Below are positions 49,480 to 59,775 of a stretch of DNA of 64,000 nucleotides, piece after piece. The DNA comes from Rhynchopus euleeides (lineage: Eukaryota > Euglenozoa > Diplonemea > Diplonemida > Diplonemidae). The stretch lies in contig OY723323.1 in the NCBI GenBank assembly GCA_963210315.1, positions 1,116,001 to 1,180,000 on the forward strand, read 5' to 3'. The translations under genes and the position numbers were made by a program. Each line of letters starts with the position of its first letter. The first letter of the stretch is position 1. The notes under the pieces are model-generated. The model ran no database searches. It had not been told where the DNA came from and saw only the letters and a program-made list of their open reading frames with translations.

Positions 49480-50150
49480 CACGGTGGGATCTTGTAAATT
49501 TTACATGTATAACTACAAGTATATACATGTATTATACATGTATAATACTTGCATGTCAACTATTATACATGTATAATACATGTATATGCCTGAAATATAC
49601 ATGTAAAATACATGTATATCAAGTAAAAATACAAGTATAATACTTGCATGTCAACTATTATACATGTATTTTTACTTGATATACATGTATTTTACATGTA
49701 TATTTCAGGCATTTACATGTATTTTACATGTATAATACTTGTCATGCAAGTATTATACATGTAAAATACTTGCATGCAAGTAAAATACATGTATTTTACT
49801 TGCATGCAAGTATTTTACTTGTCATGCAAGTATTATACATGTATTTTACTTGTCATGCAAGTATTTTACATGTATAATACTTGCATGACAAGTATTATAC
49901 ATGTATAATACATGTAAATGCCTGAAATATACATGTAAAATACATGTATATCAAGTAAAAATACATGTATAATAGTTGACATGCAAGTATTATACTTGTA
50001 TTTTTACTTGATATACATGTATTTTACATGTATATTTCAGGCATATACATGTATTATACATGTATAATAGTTGACATGCAAGTATTATACATGTATAATA
50101 CATGTATATACTTGTAGTTATACATGTAAAATTTACAAGATCCCACCGTG
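49480..50150. mobile_element. AT-rich palindromic element E3, copy 1
   Basis: The ends CACGGTGGGATCTTG and CAAGATCCCACCGTG are perfect inverted repeats flanked by TT on both sides (49478-49479, 50151-50152). The interior is almost entirely permutations of TACATGTA, ACTTGCATG, TATTATAC and ATTTTAC blocks and is itself largely palindromic. Confidence 0.85.
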
Positions 50151-50508
50151 TTGGCATGATACGCGTTTCAGAGCACATTTTTGGCGGGGGCGATACGTGA
50201 TACGTATCCGATGCGGCAACGGCGCTGATACGGCAGACGTGCCCCCGAGCCCCTTTCTCGACACGTATCCGATACGGCGTCCGGATTAGGTGTTCAGTGA
50301 TCTCGTGCCTGGCCAGGCAGGTAGGGCAGCTGCCCCACCTATTTAGTTTCAGTCCGAAACCTTGGTAGGCCTGGCCAGCCTGCCCGACCAAGAATATTTC
50401 TGATCTGCCCCCGCCCCCCTGGGCCCAGGGAGCAGGGCGATTCCGAACTGTTGTCCCAATGGCCCACCGAATTTGGTCAGTGCTTGACTGAAGCCAGCCT
50501 GAGAACAT

Positions 50509-50562
50509 ATGTTCACTACCGTGGCCTCCGGCGGCTGGGGGGCTCCGCCCCCCAGACCCCCT
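50509..50562 (+). repeat. CTCCGGCGGC hairpin repeat, copy 1
   Basis: Starts with GAACATATGTTC, a perfect 12-bp palindrome, then CACTACCGTGGCCTCCGGC and a GGGGGGC TCC GCCCCCC hairpin. Copies at 57602-57663, 57758-57817 and 62101-62160 differ by only a few bases. Confidence 0.85.
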
Positions 50563-50701
50563 GAAAGGCGATCTGCTGGCTCCTGGGTACGGGGACCGAA
50601 ACACTGACCCCATGCAGTGATACGCGAGACGCGAATCGTGATACGTGATACGTATCTGATACGCGATACGTATCACGTATCACGCCAACTTAGCCCTAGG
50701 G

Positions 50702-52228
50702 CGGGTCGAAAGCCTGTCCCAAAATGGGGTTTTTCGACATAGCAGCCGCGGCCCTCTATTTGACCTTCTGACCCCCCAGAACCCCCTATACCCCGGTTTT
50801 TGGGCCCTAGGAGTCCGATTTTCGGGCTCCCGAGCCCCGGAAAGTCGATTTTTGATGATGTCAAACTTTTGTTCCCTATACTGCACCTCAGGGTCACGCA
50901 CAGCTTCGCCAGTCCACTATCAGCCCATGTGCAGGCCCACTTCCTCGACCTCCTCCATCCCTTCCTCCCCTGCGTCATCAAGACCCTCCATAGGTGCCAA
51001 TCCTGCATCTTTCGACCCTCTTCCCACTCCAGCGTCGCACCAAACTGTTGATGCGGGCAACCACCATCTCCTTCTCTGTATACACTGCCAGATCGTGCAA
51101 AGATGCATACTGATGCAGAGTGGGAACCGTCATCAACTTGCACAGTGTGCGGTGCTTGGCTGCAAGGGACAGGCGGCACAACTGGCCACTGCTCCGACAC
51201 TGAGATGCTGGTCTGGCCAACGAACTCTTTGTAAGTTGAAAGGTCTCCTCTGTCGGGAGGGGGGTTTGCGAACCAACCCTCACGACTTGCTCATGGCTTG
51301 CTGAGCAAGGCGTGCAATGACTTTCTGATTATTCAGGACGTGCATTCGAAGCCCGCGCACTTCTTCTGTGAAATGGTTGCGAGAGTTGCACTGTGTGATT
51401 CCTTGATCCCCTTCCTCGCCTCATCGTACGGAGGACGCTTGAATGTCCCGAGCATATCCTTCGCAGCGTCTTTAGCCCGTTCTGCGCACTCGTCATTCCA
51501 TAAGGCGCGTGCAGCATAAATACCCGGACACTGTTCTGAGACCAGGTCCCACAGGACCCTGGTCTTGAGCGCCCAGAAGAGAACCTTGATGATAAGCTCG
51601 GGCTCTGCGTTGCAGCTGGGTACTCGCTTCGCTCTTCACCTCCCTTGACTGTCTGCATCCACAGGAGAAATGCTTCGCAGATAACGGCAGCAGTGGCAAG
51701 TGTTTAGTCGGGACACTTTACCTGCCTTGCATTCTAAGAGAGCATTCTCATGAGGGCATCAACACTAATGCATCACTGTCGGCTATGATGACATCCTCCC
51801 TGTTCCTGGCAGCTCCGAGTTCAACAGCAGGCCACCCAACGACTGTGTCAGATGGCAGTATTCGATGCCATCTTCTCACTGTCCGAATCGTTGGGATACG
51901 ACGTTGTTTGTGGCGCGGATGAGCGGTTGCATCAGAAAATCACAGCCGCAGGATGGTGTGCGCTCGGACGTCCCAGGATGAGAGTGTTTTACTATCTGCC
52001 CGTGGCAGGCGTCCGTGCCATGACCCGGAGGTGCAGTATAGGGAACGGAAAAATTGACATCATCAAAAATCGACTTTCCGGGGCTCGGGAGCCCGAAAAT
52101 CGGACTCATAGGGCCCAAAAACCGGGGTATAGGGGGTTCTGGGGGGTCAGAAGGTCAAATAGAGGGCCGCGGCTGCTATGTCGAAAAACACCATTTTGGG
52201 ACAAAAAAAGGGGGCTTTCGACCCCCCC
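50702..52228. mobile_element. TIR element T4 (1.5 kb, 200-bp inverted ends)
   Basis: Bases 50702-50897 and 52019-52228 are inverted repeats, outermost GGGTCGAAAGCC, inner ends at TATACTGCACCTC. It abuts T3 on the left; on the right are TA and a 17-bp C run. End sequence and layout resemble T2. Confidence 0.8.
51280..51530 (-). pseudogene. Coiled-coil coding remnant inside T4
   Basis: The minus strand reads AERAKDAAKDMLGTFKRPP in one frame and NHFTEEVRGLRMHVLNNQ then a helical end (LAQQAMSKS, stop at 51282-51280) in another, with the switch at about 51375. It looks like one helical protein end with a single frameshift. Position and orientation recall the remnants in T2; sequence similarity is not obvious. 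Confidence 0.35.
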
Positions 52229-52267
52229 TACCCCCCCCCCCCCCCCCACAGGCCACACCACACAGCG

Positions 52268-52837
52268 ATGCCTCAGAAGGCTGTGAAGTGGGGCGATATC
52301 GCGGCCAGGCCGTGCCTCCCTGTGAAGCCGCTGAAGGATGTCGTGCTGCCTCATCCGAAGCGTGTCCCCACCCCTCGTGGTTTGCAGTGCGGGTGTTACC
52401 TCAACCAGCCCATCGTGAAGCACCACAGCAGCGGCAGGGGGGTTTCGAAACGGAATTTCGTCGCGCTCGATACAGGCCTGTTGCAGGGTTGTGCTGGTAA
52501 GACCGTGAGGCGATTTATGCACTACACTAACATTGCAGAGATCAGGGTGTGGGGCGACATGGTGCACATCAAGGCGGAGCCCTCAGCACGGCTGCCGGAC
52601 TGGCTGTTCTCGATGCAGCAGCCTGAGGTGCACATGGCCACGGTGGACCAGCTCCGGATGCTGATGGTGCTCGAACCGCGGAGCGTGCTGACGACCGACC
52701 GCCCCATCGACATGCAGGACGTGCACCACAAGGCGCAGCGCAACACGCTTGACTGCCGCGCCGCGATCGAACTCTACGGACCGTTACCGAGGCTGCACCA
52801 GCCAGGCACTGTCTGGCGACCGACAGTCGACGGCTGA
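52268..52837 (+). CDS. Unrecognised small protein family, copy 2 (189 aa)
   Basis: ATG 52268 follows a 17-bp C run and ACAGGCCACACC. It has the same length as copy 1. The N-terminal third is diverged (YLNQPIVKHHSSGRG), while the second half is nearly identical in DNA to copies 1 and 3. The block from GTGTGGGGCGACATGG to about 52670 matches copy 3 almost base for base, which suggests recent conversion. The insertion block ends just 37 bases 5' of the ATG, so its original promoter now lies 4.5 kb away, yet the frame is intact. Confidence 0.75.
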   Translation: MPQKAVKWGDIAARPCLPVKPLKDVVLPHPKRVPTPRGLQCGCYLNQPIVKHHSSGRGVSKRNFVALDTGLLQGCAGKTVRRFMHYTNIAEIRVWGDMVHIKAEPSARLPDWLFSMQQPEVHMATVDQLRMLMVLEPRSVLTTDRPIDMQDVHHKAQRNTLDCRAAIELYGPLPRLHQPGTVWRPTVDG

Positions 52838-53151
52838 AGAGGTGTGGCAGGCACCCAAACCCGCAGCAGGGCTGGTTTGTTCACGCTTCATACTAGCCTT
52901 GCCATCTGCAGGCACTTCAGACGCCCTGCGGCAACAGCAGGGGCTGCGCAGCGCGTTCTGCACTGCTGCAAAGATAAAAGATCCTCGTTGTGTGGGCACG
53001 CCAATGCCGTTCTCTCAGCACAGATGCCAAAGGCGAGCGGCTGTGCGGACAGACAGCACCACCCTTCATCATGGCGGTGCAACGTTTTGTTCACCTACAC
53101 ACGCTCCATCGTGCAGGTGACCAGAAGGTTGCACAACCAAAACAATTCCTT
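52838..53151. other. Intergenic 3' of small gene copy 2
   Basis: Partly similar to the 3' flank of copy 1 (ATGCCGTTCTCTCAGC, GATGCCAAAGG), so the duplicated unit extends past the gene. No further gene. Confidence 0.5.
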
Positions 53152-53242
53152 GGGGGGCCTTCCTACCAGGTGTGACTGAGGGAGAAAAAGTGAGCGACGG
53201 CCCACTTCCCCTCACTGGCTGACGAGCTGTGACTGGTAGCGA
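53152..53242 (-). mobile_element. CTCGCTACCAG MITE, diverged copy
   Basis: Inverted relative of 59667-59775: GGGGGGCCTTCCTACCAG at the left, CTGGTAGCGAG at the right, with the shared GTGACTGAG..GAGAAAAAGTGAG and CACTTCCCCTCACTG blocks inside. Confidence 0.65.
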
Positions 53243-53299
53243 GCATGATTGTATTTGAATTTTCCTTCCGTATTGTTAGCTTGGGTCCATCCCAGATGA

Positions 53300-53535
53300 T
53301 CGCACAAGGGATCATCCTGCCAAGGTGCCTGCACCCTGTTGCGAGCTGATTTGAAATATTTTATGTAACCCGTTTCTGCCCTGTGCGAGAGGCACCTTCC
53401 CCTTTGATTTTTTGTTCACTGAGGCTGCAGCTGGCGGGGCCCTCCCAGAGAGGGCTTGGTTCACGCCCGAAGCCTGGTGCAGTGCCCTCATTCGCTCTGC
53501 CTGTGTCGGGGTGTGCTCGACGCTGCCTTTGCCTG
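53300..53535. repeat. Duplicated flank block, second copy
   Basis: Matches 47046-47545 with several internal deletions. It marks the small-gene region as a local segmental duplication. Confidence 0.7.
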
Positions 53536-53769
53536 CATCAGGCACGGCGGCGCGGAGACCACCTGACACAAGGCATTTCTCCCATATGTGTGCTTTCTGC
53601 AGTGGCCCCACCCTTCATCAGTCACTCAAGGGTGGGTTGATTATCGTTTGAGGGGTTTTTGTGTGGGGAGGCGTCAGACGCGTTGCATGGCAAAAAAAAG
53701 CAAGATTGTCTCATTCCGATGACACTTGACTTGCTCATGAGTCGAATCAAGCCGTGTGCAAATCGTGTA

Positions 53770-55198
53770 CACGGTGGGATCTTGTAAATTTTACATGTAT
53801 AACTACAAGTATATACATGTATTATACATGTATAATACTTGCATGTCAACTATTATACATGTATAATACATGTATATCAAGTAAAAATACAAGTATAATA
53901 CTTGCATGTCAACTATTATACTTGTATTTTTACTTGATATACATGTATTTTACATGTATATTTCAGGCATTTACATGTATTTTACATGTATAATACTTGT
54001 CATGCAAGTATTATACATGTAAAATACTTGCATGACAAGTAAAATACTTGCATGCAAGTAAAATACATGTATTTTACTTGCATGCAAGTATTTTACTTGT
54101 CATGCAAGTATTTTACATGTATAATACTTGCATGACAAGTATTATACATGTAAAATACATGTAAATGCCTGAAATATACATGTAAAATACATGTACCGTA
54201 AACGGAAATATTGTGGACCGTAATAAAGGTGAACCGTACTATAGGTGGACCGTAAAAAAGATGGAACAAATGGGATTTTTCCGGAACTTGGAACATTTTT
54301 ACGGTCCACCTATTTTACGGTTGGGATAGTGGACTTGGCGGTTTTTTTACGAATTCCTTCGACGAAGTCGCGAAGGAACCAAGGAAATCGCACGACTGAA
54401 GCTGCAGGATTAACACCACAGGGCCTCAACACAGAGTGTGCGCTCACCATCGTCCGGGAACTGTTCTCCCACAGTTACTGCAGGGTGTACTACACTAAAG
54501 GAGTACGATTTCCCTGAATTTTCCGGGCACTGATTCACGAATTTACATCTGGAGGGAGCCCGGTGGTCTCAGCTTCTGTCTGCGCGCCCTGCCGTACTGT
54601 GGCTGCTTTTGTGGGCTCGTGCAGCAGGTTCTACTTTTACTTCTACTTTTACTTCTACCGGAACGCTCCTTGCATGGTACTACACTTCTCGAGGTGTGGT
54701 GGTGGGTGAGTCTCGAGGTGAGTGGTGGTGATCGTGCCCTTTCCACACGCAGGGAGGACTTGCTTCTCTTGCTGGTGTTGGTTGCGGTGGTGGAGGGAGG
54801 GTCCAAAGCTGGGAGGTCGGGAGGCCTACGTGCGGGAGTCTGCGGCGTGGAGGCCGCAGTCCGCGCCCCGCAACCCACCAGCCCGCGGGCGAAAAACACA
54901 TTGTCTTTTCCATATTCAGTCCCAATAAATGGTGGACCGTAAAAAAGATGGAACGTTTGGCCTTTTTTTGGGAACTTGGAACATTTTTACGGTCCACCCT
55001 TTTTCCGTTTACGGTATATCAAGTAAAAATACATGTATAATAGTTGACATGCAAGTATTATACATGTATTTTACATGTATATTTCAGGCATATACATGTA
55101 TTATACATGTATAATAGTTGACATGCAAGTATTATACATGTATAATACATGTATTATACTTGTAGTTATACATGTAAAATTTACAAGATCCCACCGTG
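53770..55198. mobile_element. AT-rich palindromic element E3, copy 2 (interrupted)
   Basis: Same CACGGTGGGATCTTG / CAAGATCCCACCGTG ends as at 49480-50150, here flanked by TA on both sides (53768-53769, 55199-55200). The TACATGTA-type interior is split by an 819-bp element (54196-55014). Confidence 0.85.
54196..55014. mobile_element. TA-flanked TIR element nested in E3
   Basis: Ends CCGTAAACGG and CCGTTTACGG are perfect 10-bp inverted repeats bounded by TA at 54194-54195 and 55015-55016, and the uninterrupted sequence ACATGTATATCAAG is known from E3 copy 1. Just inside each end is a hairpin of about 67 bp (54244-54310, 54931-54998) that starts GGTGGACCGTAAAAAAGATG. TA duplication fits Tc1/mariner-type insertion. 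No transposase gene. Confidence 0.85.
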
Positions 55199-56262
55199 TA
55201 CATTATCCCCCCCCCCCCCCCCCCGCACACCCGTGCCCCAACCCCAATCCCCCCTCCTTTTGTATCGCATCAGAAATAAACTACAGATAACATCACAGCG
55301 CAGCTCGGCAGCTCTGATGGGCTGTGGGGCGACGCTCCTCCAACACGGGAATGTAAACAACCATCAATCCCCTCCCCTCCCCCCCCCCCCTTCCCCTCCC
55401 TCTGGCGGTGTTGTGTGCTGATGCAGTGGAGGCAATCACCAGGCCAGGCTTCGCCCGGGTGCAAACCTACCCTCTGCATCTCAACACAACAGACTGTCGT
55501 GAGGGTAGGCTGGGGAGCCCCCCTCTGGGGCCCCTTTTTGCTCATGGATGCAGATCAAGAGAGAATGATCAAGCAAGCTGTGTGTCTGTATCGTATCTGT
55601 GTCTGTGTCTGTGTACATGCCAGCGGAGGGTTATCGGCGTACTGACGGGCTTGAACAAGGTAGGTTACTGGGCCTGCCCATTCCCAAAGGTGACACCGAC
55701 GCTTTCCAAAAAAAGACTCGTGTGTCTGTGCTGGTGGAGGTTCGCATCAGTTTGGTCGGTGCGAACTACGCTTAGTGACTATGCAACAGGGCACCGTGCG
55801 TACCTGTGTCTGTCCTAAAAACCGGTTGCAAAGGTGGCACTGTTTAGACGCACACACACACACGTTAATCCTTTTTGTTTCGTGTCGGGAAACACCGATC
55901 GAGCTCTGATGCTGGGTCTCCACTGCCACACACACGCACAGCGGCACAGTGTGGAGATGTTAGTCCGTAGTTTTCCTCGAATTCCACTTCGTCCCCTCGC
56001 CCCGCCCCGCCCGTCATTTCTGTGCGGAGAAGTCATACGTTGGCAGCCAGAAATGTTCCTTACCCACCCCACCCACCGTCCTCACCAACCCCCCTCCCCC
56101 CATTGGCATTTCTCGAGCAAGCACACAGCGGGTGTGTTGTCTGCCAGCCTGAACCCAACCACCATGCATGCATGCATCATCGCAGGGCCTGAAGCCCCCC
56201 CGCTCTCTCTATTCCCCTTTGCTCCCTCCCCTTGTGGTTCGCTGCTCAGTGCACACACAGCG
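55199..56262. other. Intergenic, 5' flank of small gene copy 3
   Basis: Starts with an 18-bp C run at about 55206. Short open frames are present but unsupported. The flank just before the gene (GTGCACACACAGCG) matches the other copies only over the last bases. Confidence 0.5.
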
Positions 56263-56844
56263 ATGCCTCAGAAGGCTGTGAAGTGGGGCGATATCGCGGC
56301 CCGGTCGTGCGCCCCTGTGAAGCAGCAGCCGCTGCAGGAGCTCGTGCTGCCTGACCCGGAGCCTGTGACGGGCTTTCCGGGTGGGGGCCCAGGCCCGTAT
56401 TACATCAACCAGACCATCGTGAAGCACCACGGCAGCAGCAGGAGGACGTCGAAGCGTTCCTTCCTGGCCTACCGCAACGGCCTCGTGCAGGTCGCATCCG
56501 ATAAGTGCGTGCGTCGCTGCATGCGCCTCCCCGACATTGCGGAGATCAGGGTGTGGGGCGACATGGTGCACATCAAGGCGGAGCCCTCAGCACGGCTGCC
56601 GGACTGGCTGTTCTCGATGCAGCAGCCTGAGGTGCACATGGCCACGGTGGACCAGCTCCGGATGCTGATGGTGCTCGACTCGCGCAGCGTGCTGACGACC
56701 GACCGCCCCATCGACATGCAGGACGTGCACCACAAGACGCAGCGCAACATGCTGAACAGAAAGGAGATCATCCACCGGTACACACACCTCCCGTCGCAGA
56801 GGGTGCACCAGCCAGGCACTGTCTGGCGCCCGACAGACAGCTGA
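56263..56844 (+). CDS. Unrecognised small protein family, copy 3 (193 aa)
   Basis: ATG 56263 is chosen by alignment with copies 1 and 2 (MPQKAVKWGDIAAR). It is four residues longer, with a Gln-rich QQPLQEL and a Gly-rich PGGGPGPYYIN segment in the variable N-terminal part. The conserved half is as in the others; the end is diverged (KEIIHRYTHLPSQRVHQPG). The frame is open 143 codons upstream of the ATG, but that part has no counterpart in the other copies and crosses simple sequence. Confidence 0.75.
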   Translation: MPQKAVKWGDIAARSCAPVKQQPLQELVLPDPEPVTGFPGGGPGPYYINQTIVKHHGSSRRTSKRSFLAYRNGLVQVASDKCVRRCMRLPDIAEIRVWGDMVHIKAEPSARLPDWLFSMQQPEVHMATVDQLRMLMVLDSRSVLTTDRPIDMQDVHHKTQRNMLNRKEIIHRYTHLPSQRVHQPGTVWRPTDS

Positions 56845-57322
56845 ACGGGCCTCCTGTGGGGGGGCAGCAGTGGTGCTTTGGGGGGCGGTTGCCCACTGCC
56901 AACCAGGCGACCCTTCCCATCCACCACTCCACAGCGCTTCTCTCCTTCTCTACACATCTCTCAGCTGCTGCAGGGGGGTTGCCTTCAGCTTACCGTCAGG
57001 CTCTCTTCACACCCGTGCCGCTGGGATGTGCCTTCTCCCTCCCGCAGAGGCACCATTCAAAACGCAAGGGTCAAGAGGAGCAACAGGCACGCACCCCGTC
57101 CTCCCCCGGGACTCGTTGAACATGGTTTGTCTTTGAACTTACCTATGACTCCCCCGGGATTCCCCCCCCCCCTCTCACTCTCTCTCACTCTCTCATCAAA
57201 CGATCGCATCGAACCGTTTGTGCTCTCGCGTGCTACCTCTCTCTCCGCACGGAGGCAAGGGGGGATTGTTGACCTGCCCCGAGCAGGCCAGTGTGACGCA
57301 CCCTTTCCCCCCCCCCCCCCCG
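56845..57322. other. Intergenic
   Basis: C-rich with CTCTCTCA tracts and a 15-bp C run at about 57308. No supported gene. Confidence 0.45.
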
Positions 57323-57601
57323 CCCCCATATAGAAACAGGCATGTCGCTAAGCGTCGACCGTCGACCCAGTGATTTTGGGTTTCCCCCCCCATAAAAAAG
57401 CGTCGACCCAGCGTCGACCCAGTGGACTGGGTTGACGCTTGGTCGAGGCTTGGAGCGTCGACCCAGTGGACCAACTGGGTTGCCATTCAAGCCTGGACCA
57501 AGCGTCAACCCATTTATTACACTGGGTCGACGCTCACCAAGCGTCGACCAAGCGTCAACCCACTTTCACTGGGTCGACGTCGAAGAGAGTATGGTTTTGC
57601 A

Positions 57602-57663
57602 GGAACAGATGATCACTACCGTGGCCTCCGGCGGCTGGGGGGCTCCGCCCCCCAGACCCCCCT
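57602..57663 (+). repeat. CTCCGGCGGC hairpin repeat, copy 2
   Basis: GAACAGATGATCACTACCG then the same GGCTGGGGGGCTCCGCCCCC hairpin as at 50509. Confidence 0.85.
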
Positions 57664-57757
57664 GTGGCGTATGTCTCGTACTCAAGTCATTCGATTCCCA
57701 CCGGGTCAGGGACAGGGGGACGCAGCCAGCTCACACAGAATCTGTACGCCCACAATG

Positions 57758-57817
57758 AACAGATGTTCACTACCGTGGCCTCCGGCGGCTGGGGGGCTCT
57801 GCCCCCCAGACCCCCCA
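57758..57817 (+). repeat. CTCCGGCGGC hairpin repeat, copy 3
   Basis: Same unit with one base change in the hairpin loop (TCT for TCC), about 95 bp from copy 2 in the same orientation. Confidence 0.85.
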
Positions 57818-58149
57818 TCTCGCGTGCCCGTCTAGTAACCAAGTCCTTGCGCTTTGACGGCCGTGGCATATCAGGGGGCAGCGTCGAAATCATGGTCCCG
57901 AAAGCCATTTTTTGGTTTCCTCCGGCACCCGACGGCGCGAACCCAGCGCCTCACACCGTGCCCACCTAGTGGTCCACCGATGGGAAAATTTGGCAACAAC
58001 ACGAGCGCGCGCGAAGCGCGCGCGAGAAAAATTGACCCCTAGTGTTTTCCCCCCTGATCCCCCCCCAAAACAGGAGCGTCAACCCACCAAATCTCCAAAA
58101 TCGAAAAGTTAGCGACAGGCCTGATATAGAAAACGTGCCGATGATGAGA

Positions 58150-58311
58150 AGAAAAAAGTGTCACTGCGCTTTGTTCGGCACTTTTTGCTTTGGTTTCTTT
58201 TTTGCGTTGACGCTTCCACACTCACACTCCTGCTGATGATGGTGTCGTGAGTGAGGAGCACAAGGGCACGAACAAGCACGCGACACTTTCCGCCCACATC
58301 GAAGTGTGCTG
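58150..58311 (-). repeat. MITE-like repeat family A, copy 3
   Basis: Inverted relative to 3610-3768, with the core reading TTGCGTTGACGCTTCCACAC. Both ends are kept (AAAAGTGTCACTGCGC and CGAAGTGTGCTG). Confidence 0.7.
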
Positions 58312-58550
58312 AAAAAAATACGCCTCGCCCCCCACCCCCCCACCCTACCCTACCCCCCCCCCCCCCCCGCTGGGTGGGTGTAGTGACTACAAAAAGGACT
58401 AACATTGCGAGAAGGTGCTGGGAGATTTACTTTTCCATTCCCTCTCGACGATCAAACCCCCCCCCCCCCCCCACCCCACCCCACCCTACCCCCCCGCTGG
58501 GTGGGAGACATCCCACCTGGTGGTGGGTGGTGGTGGTGGTGGGGCCGGGG

Positions 58551-58583
<33 letters not shown>

Positions 58584-59666
58584 GGGGCGGTTGGGGAGTG
58601 GGTGCTACTTTATTTTACCGCCCCCCCGCCTGCCCCACCCCACCCCACCCCCCCGCCCCGCCCCGCCCCTCCGCTCCCCTTGTTGACGTGCAACAAAATG
58701 AAAAGAAATTTTCAATCATTTGCTGTTGCTGTTGTTGGGGGGGTGGGGGTGGGGGGGGGGGGGGTCTGTGGGACACTCACTCTAAGCGAGCCTCAGCAAC
58801 GCGGCACCGCCTTCCCTCCCCCTCCCCCCTCCTGCTCCACAAAGGGGGTGGTGTGGGCTGCTGGTGTGCGTACAATAAAGAGAGGGTTATTTTTATTGTC
58901 TCCGTCCAGCCTCCCTGTTTGGGACATATTGGCAACAACATATGCTGTGTGCGGCAGAGGGGGGGTGGGGTGGGGAGGGGGTTTTCCCACAGGCCGTCCT
59001 CCGAGAGGTGCGCCACCAGAGAGAGAGAGATTTCCCTCGGTGCTGGCGTGCCCCTTCCGCACGGAAGCTTAAAAAGGAACAACGCTGTGGGGGCCTTCGC
59101 TCTGTGTCACTGTGTGTCACTTTGCAGCCAGGTGTTGTGAGGCGGTTCACCATTCCTCACTTCTCTGCATTTCTGAGCGAAGGCCCCCTGTGCCACAGCA
59201 CTGTGCTGGGAATCGCCCCCTGGATATCCCCACTCTCTGGCCTCCGCTCTCCGCCAGGCTTTCAGTTGGTTTGCCATAAAGCAGCCGTTGGTGCGCTTCC
59301 ATTGTGTCAACCCGAGGGGTGGGGAAGGGAGGGGAGGGGAGGGGGGGGGGGGGGTCTTTCTGCTGCTCGATGGGGCCAATCGCAAGCCCCCATCTCTCTT
59401 GCCGTCGTCCCGCGTCGTCTTTCCTTCGTTCTTGTCTCTACGACCCAGCCCCTCATGGGGCGGCAGTCATTTTTTTTCGGGATTTTTTGTGATCATATCG
59501 ATTTTATGTTTCCGCCAATAAAAATAAAATCTACGGCAACGCCCGGTGCGGTGTGACGTGTGTTGCGTGGGGGGTGTGTGGGGTGTGGAGGAAAATGAAA
59601 AAAAGATATCCCCTGAAGTCATTCAGAAATGTGTGTTTCTGCTGTGAATAAAAAATTGCTGTTTTT
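58312..59666. other. Homopolymer-rich G/C region
   Basis: Long C runs (58351-58367, 58457-58471), (GA)n, (TGG)n and G runs, with short unique stretches. Open frames of up to 273 codons here are Pro/Gly low-complexity products of these runs and are not called. Confidence 0.6.
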
Positions 59667-59775
59667 GGGGGCCCTCGCTACCAGTCAAAGCTCGTCACAG
59701 CTCGTCAGTCAGTGAGGGGAAGTGGGCTGGAACTCACTTTTTCTCACTCAGTCACATCTGGTAGCGAGGGCCCCC
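59667..59775. mobile_element. 109-bp MITE with perfect 18-bp inverted ends
   Basis: GGGGGCCCTCGCTACCAG at the left and its exact inverse at the right. The interior (CACAGCTCGTCAGTCAGTGA and GAACTCACTTTTTCTC blocks) matches 53152-53242 in inverted order. Confidence 0.85.

Larger units (their letters stand above)
49465..50701. mobile_element. TIR element T3, carrying the TACATGTA element
   Basis: The ends are CCCTAGGGCTAAGTT at the left and AACTTAGCCCTAGGG at the right. With the inner element removed, the left end continues GGCATGATACG, which matches the inverted right end (CGTATCACGCC). The interior has repeated GATACGTATC/CGATACG palindromes and one copy of the CTCCGGCGGC hairpin repeat. No transposase. 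Confidence 0.75.
47690..52230. mobile_element. 4.5 kb insertion block in the 5' tract of small gene copy 2
   Basis: On the left, ATCGAACGCACCCCC is the 5' flank seen intact before copy 1. On the right, after another C run (52231-52247), CACAGGCCACACCACACAGCG resumes exactly as before copy 1. Everything between is therefore inserted: an ATTATCGCC-rich segment (47690-47816), a SINE-like repeat, about 1.3 kb of unassigned sequence, T3 and T4. Confidence 0.75.
57323..58125. repeat. Possible TIR element with GTCGACCCAGTG palindromes
   Basis: The ends share CAGGCATGTCGCTAA (about 57334) and its inverted relative TTAGCGACAGGCCTG (about 58108). The left 260 bp are dense in AGCGTCGACCCAGTG / CACTGGGTCGACGCT inverted units. 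It contains two CTCCGGCGGC hairpin repeats. A C run precedes the left end, as in T1, T3 and the block at 47690. Confidence 0.5.

Noticed and set aside
51852..52286. 144-codon plus-strand frame in T4
   Set aside because: It has an ATG but over half of it translates the non-coding inverted repeat and C run.
58251..59072. 273-codon Pro/Gly frame
   Set aside because: Made by C and G homopolymers; no conserved start and no domain.
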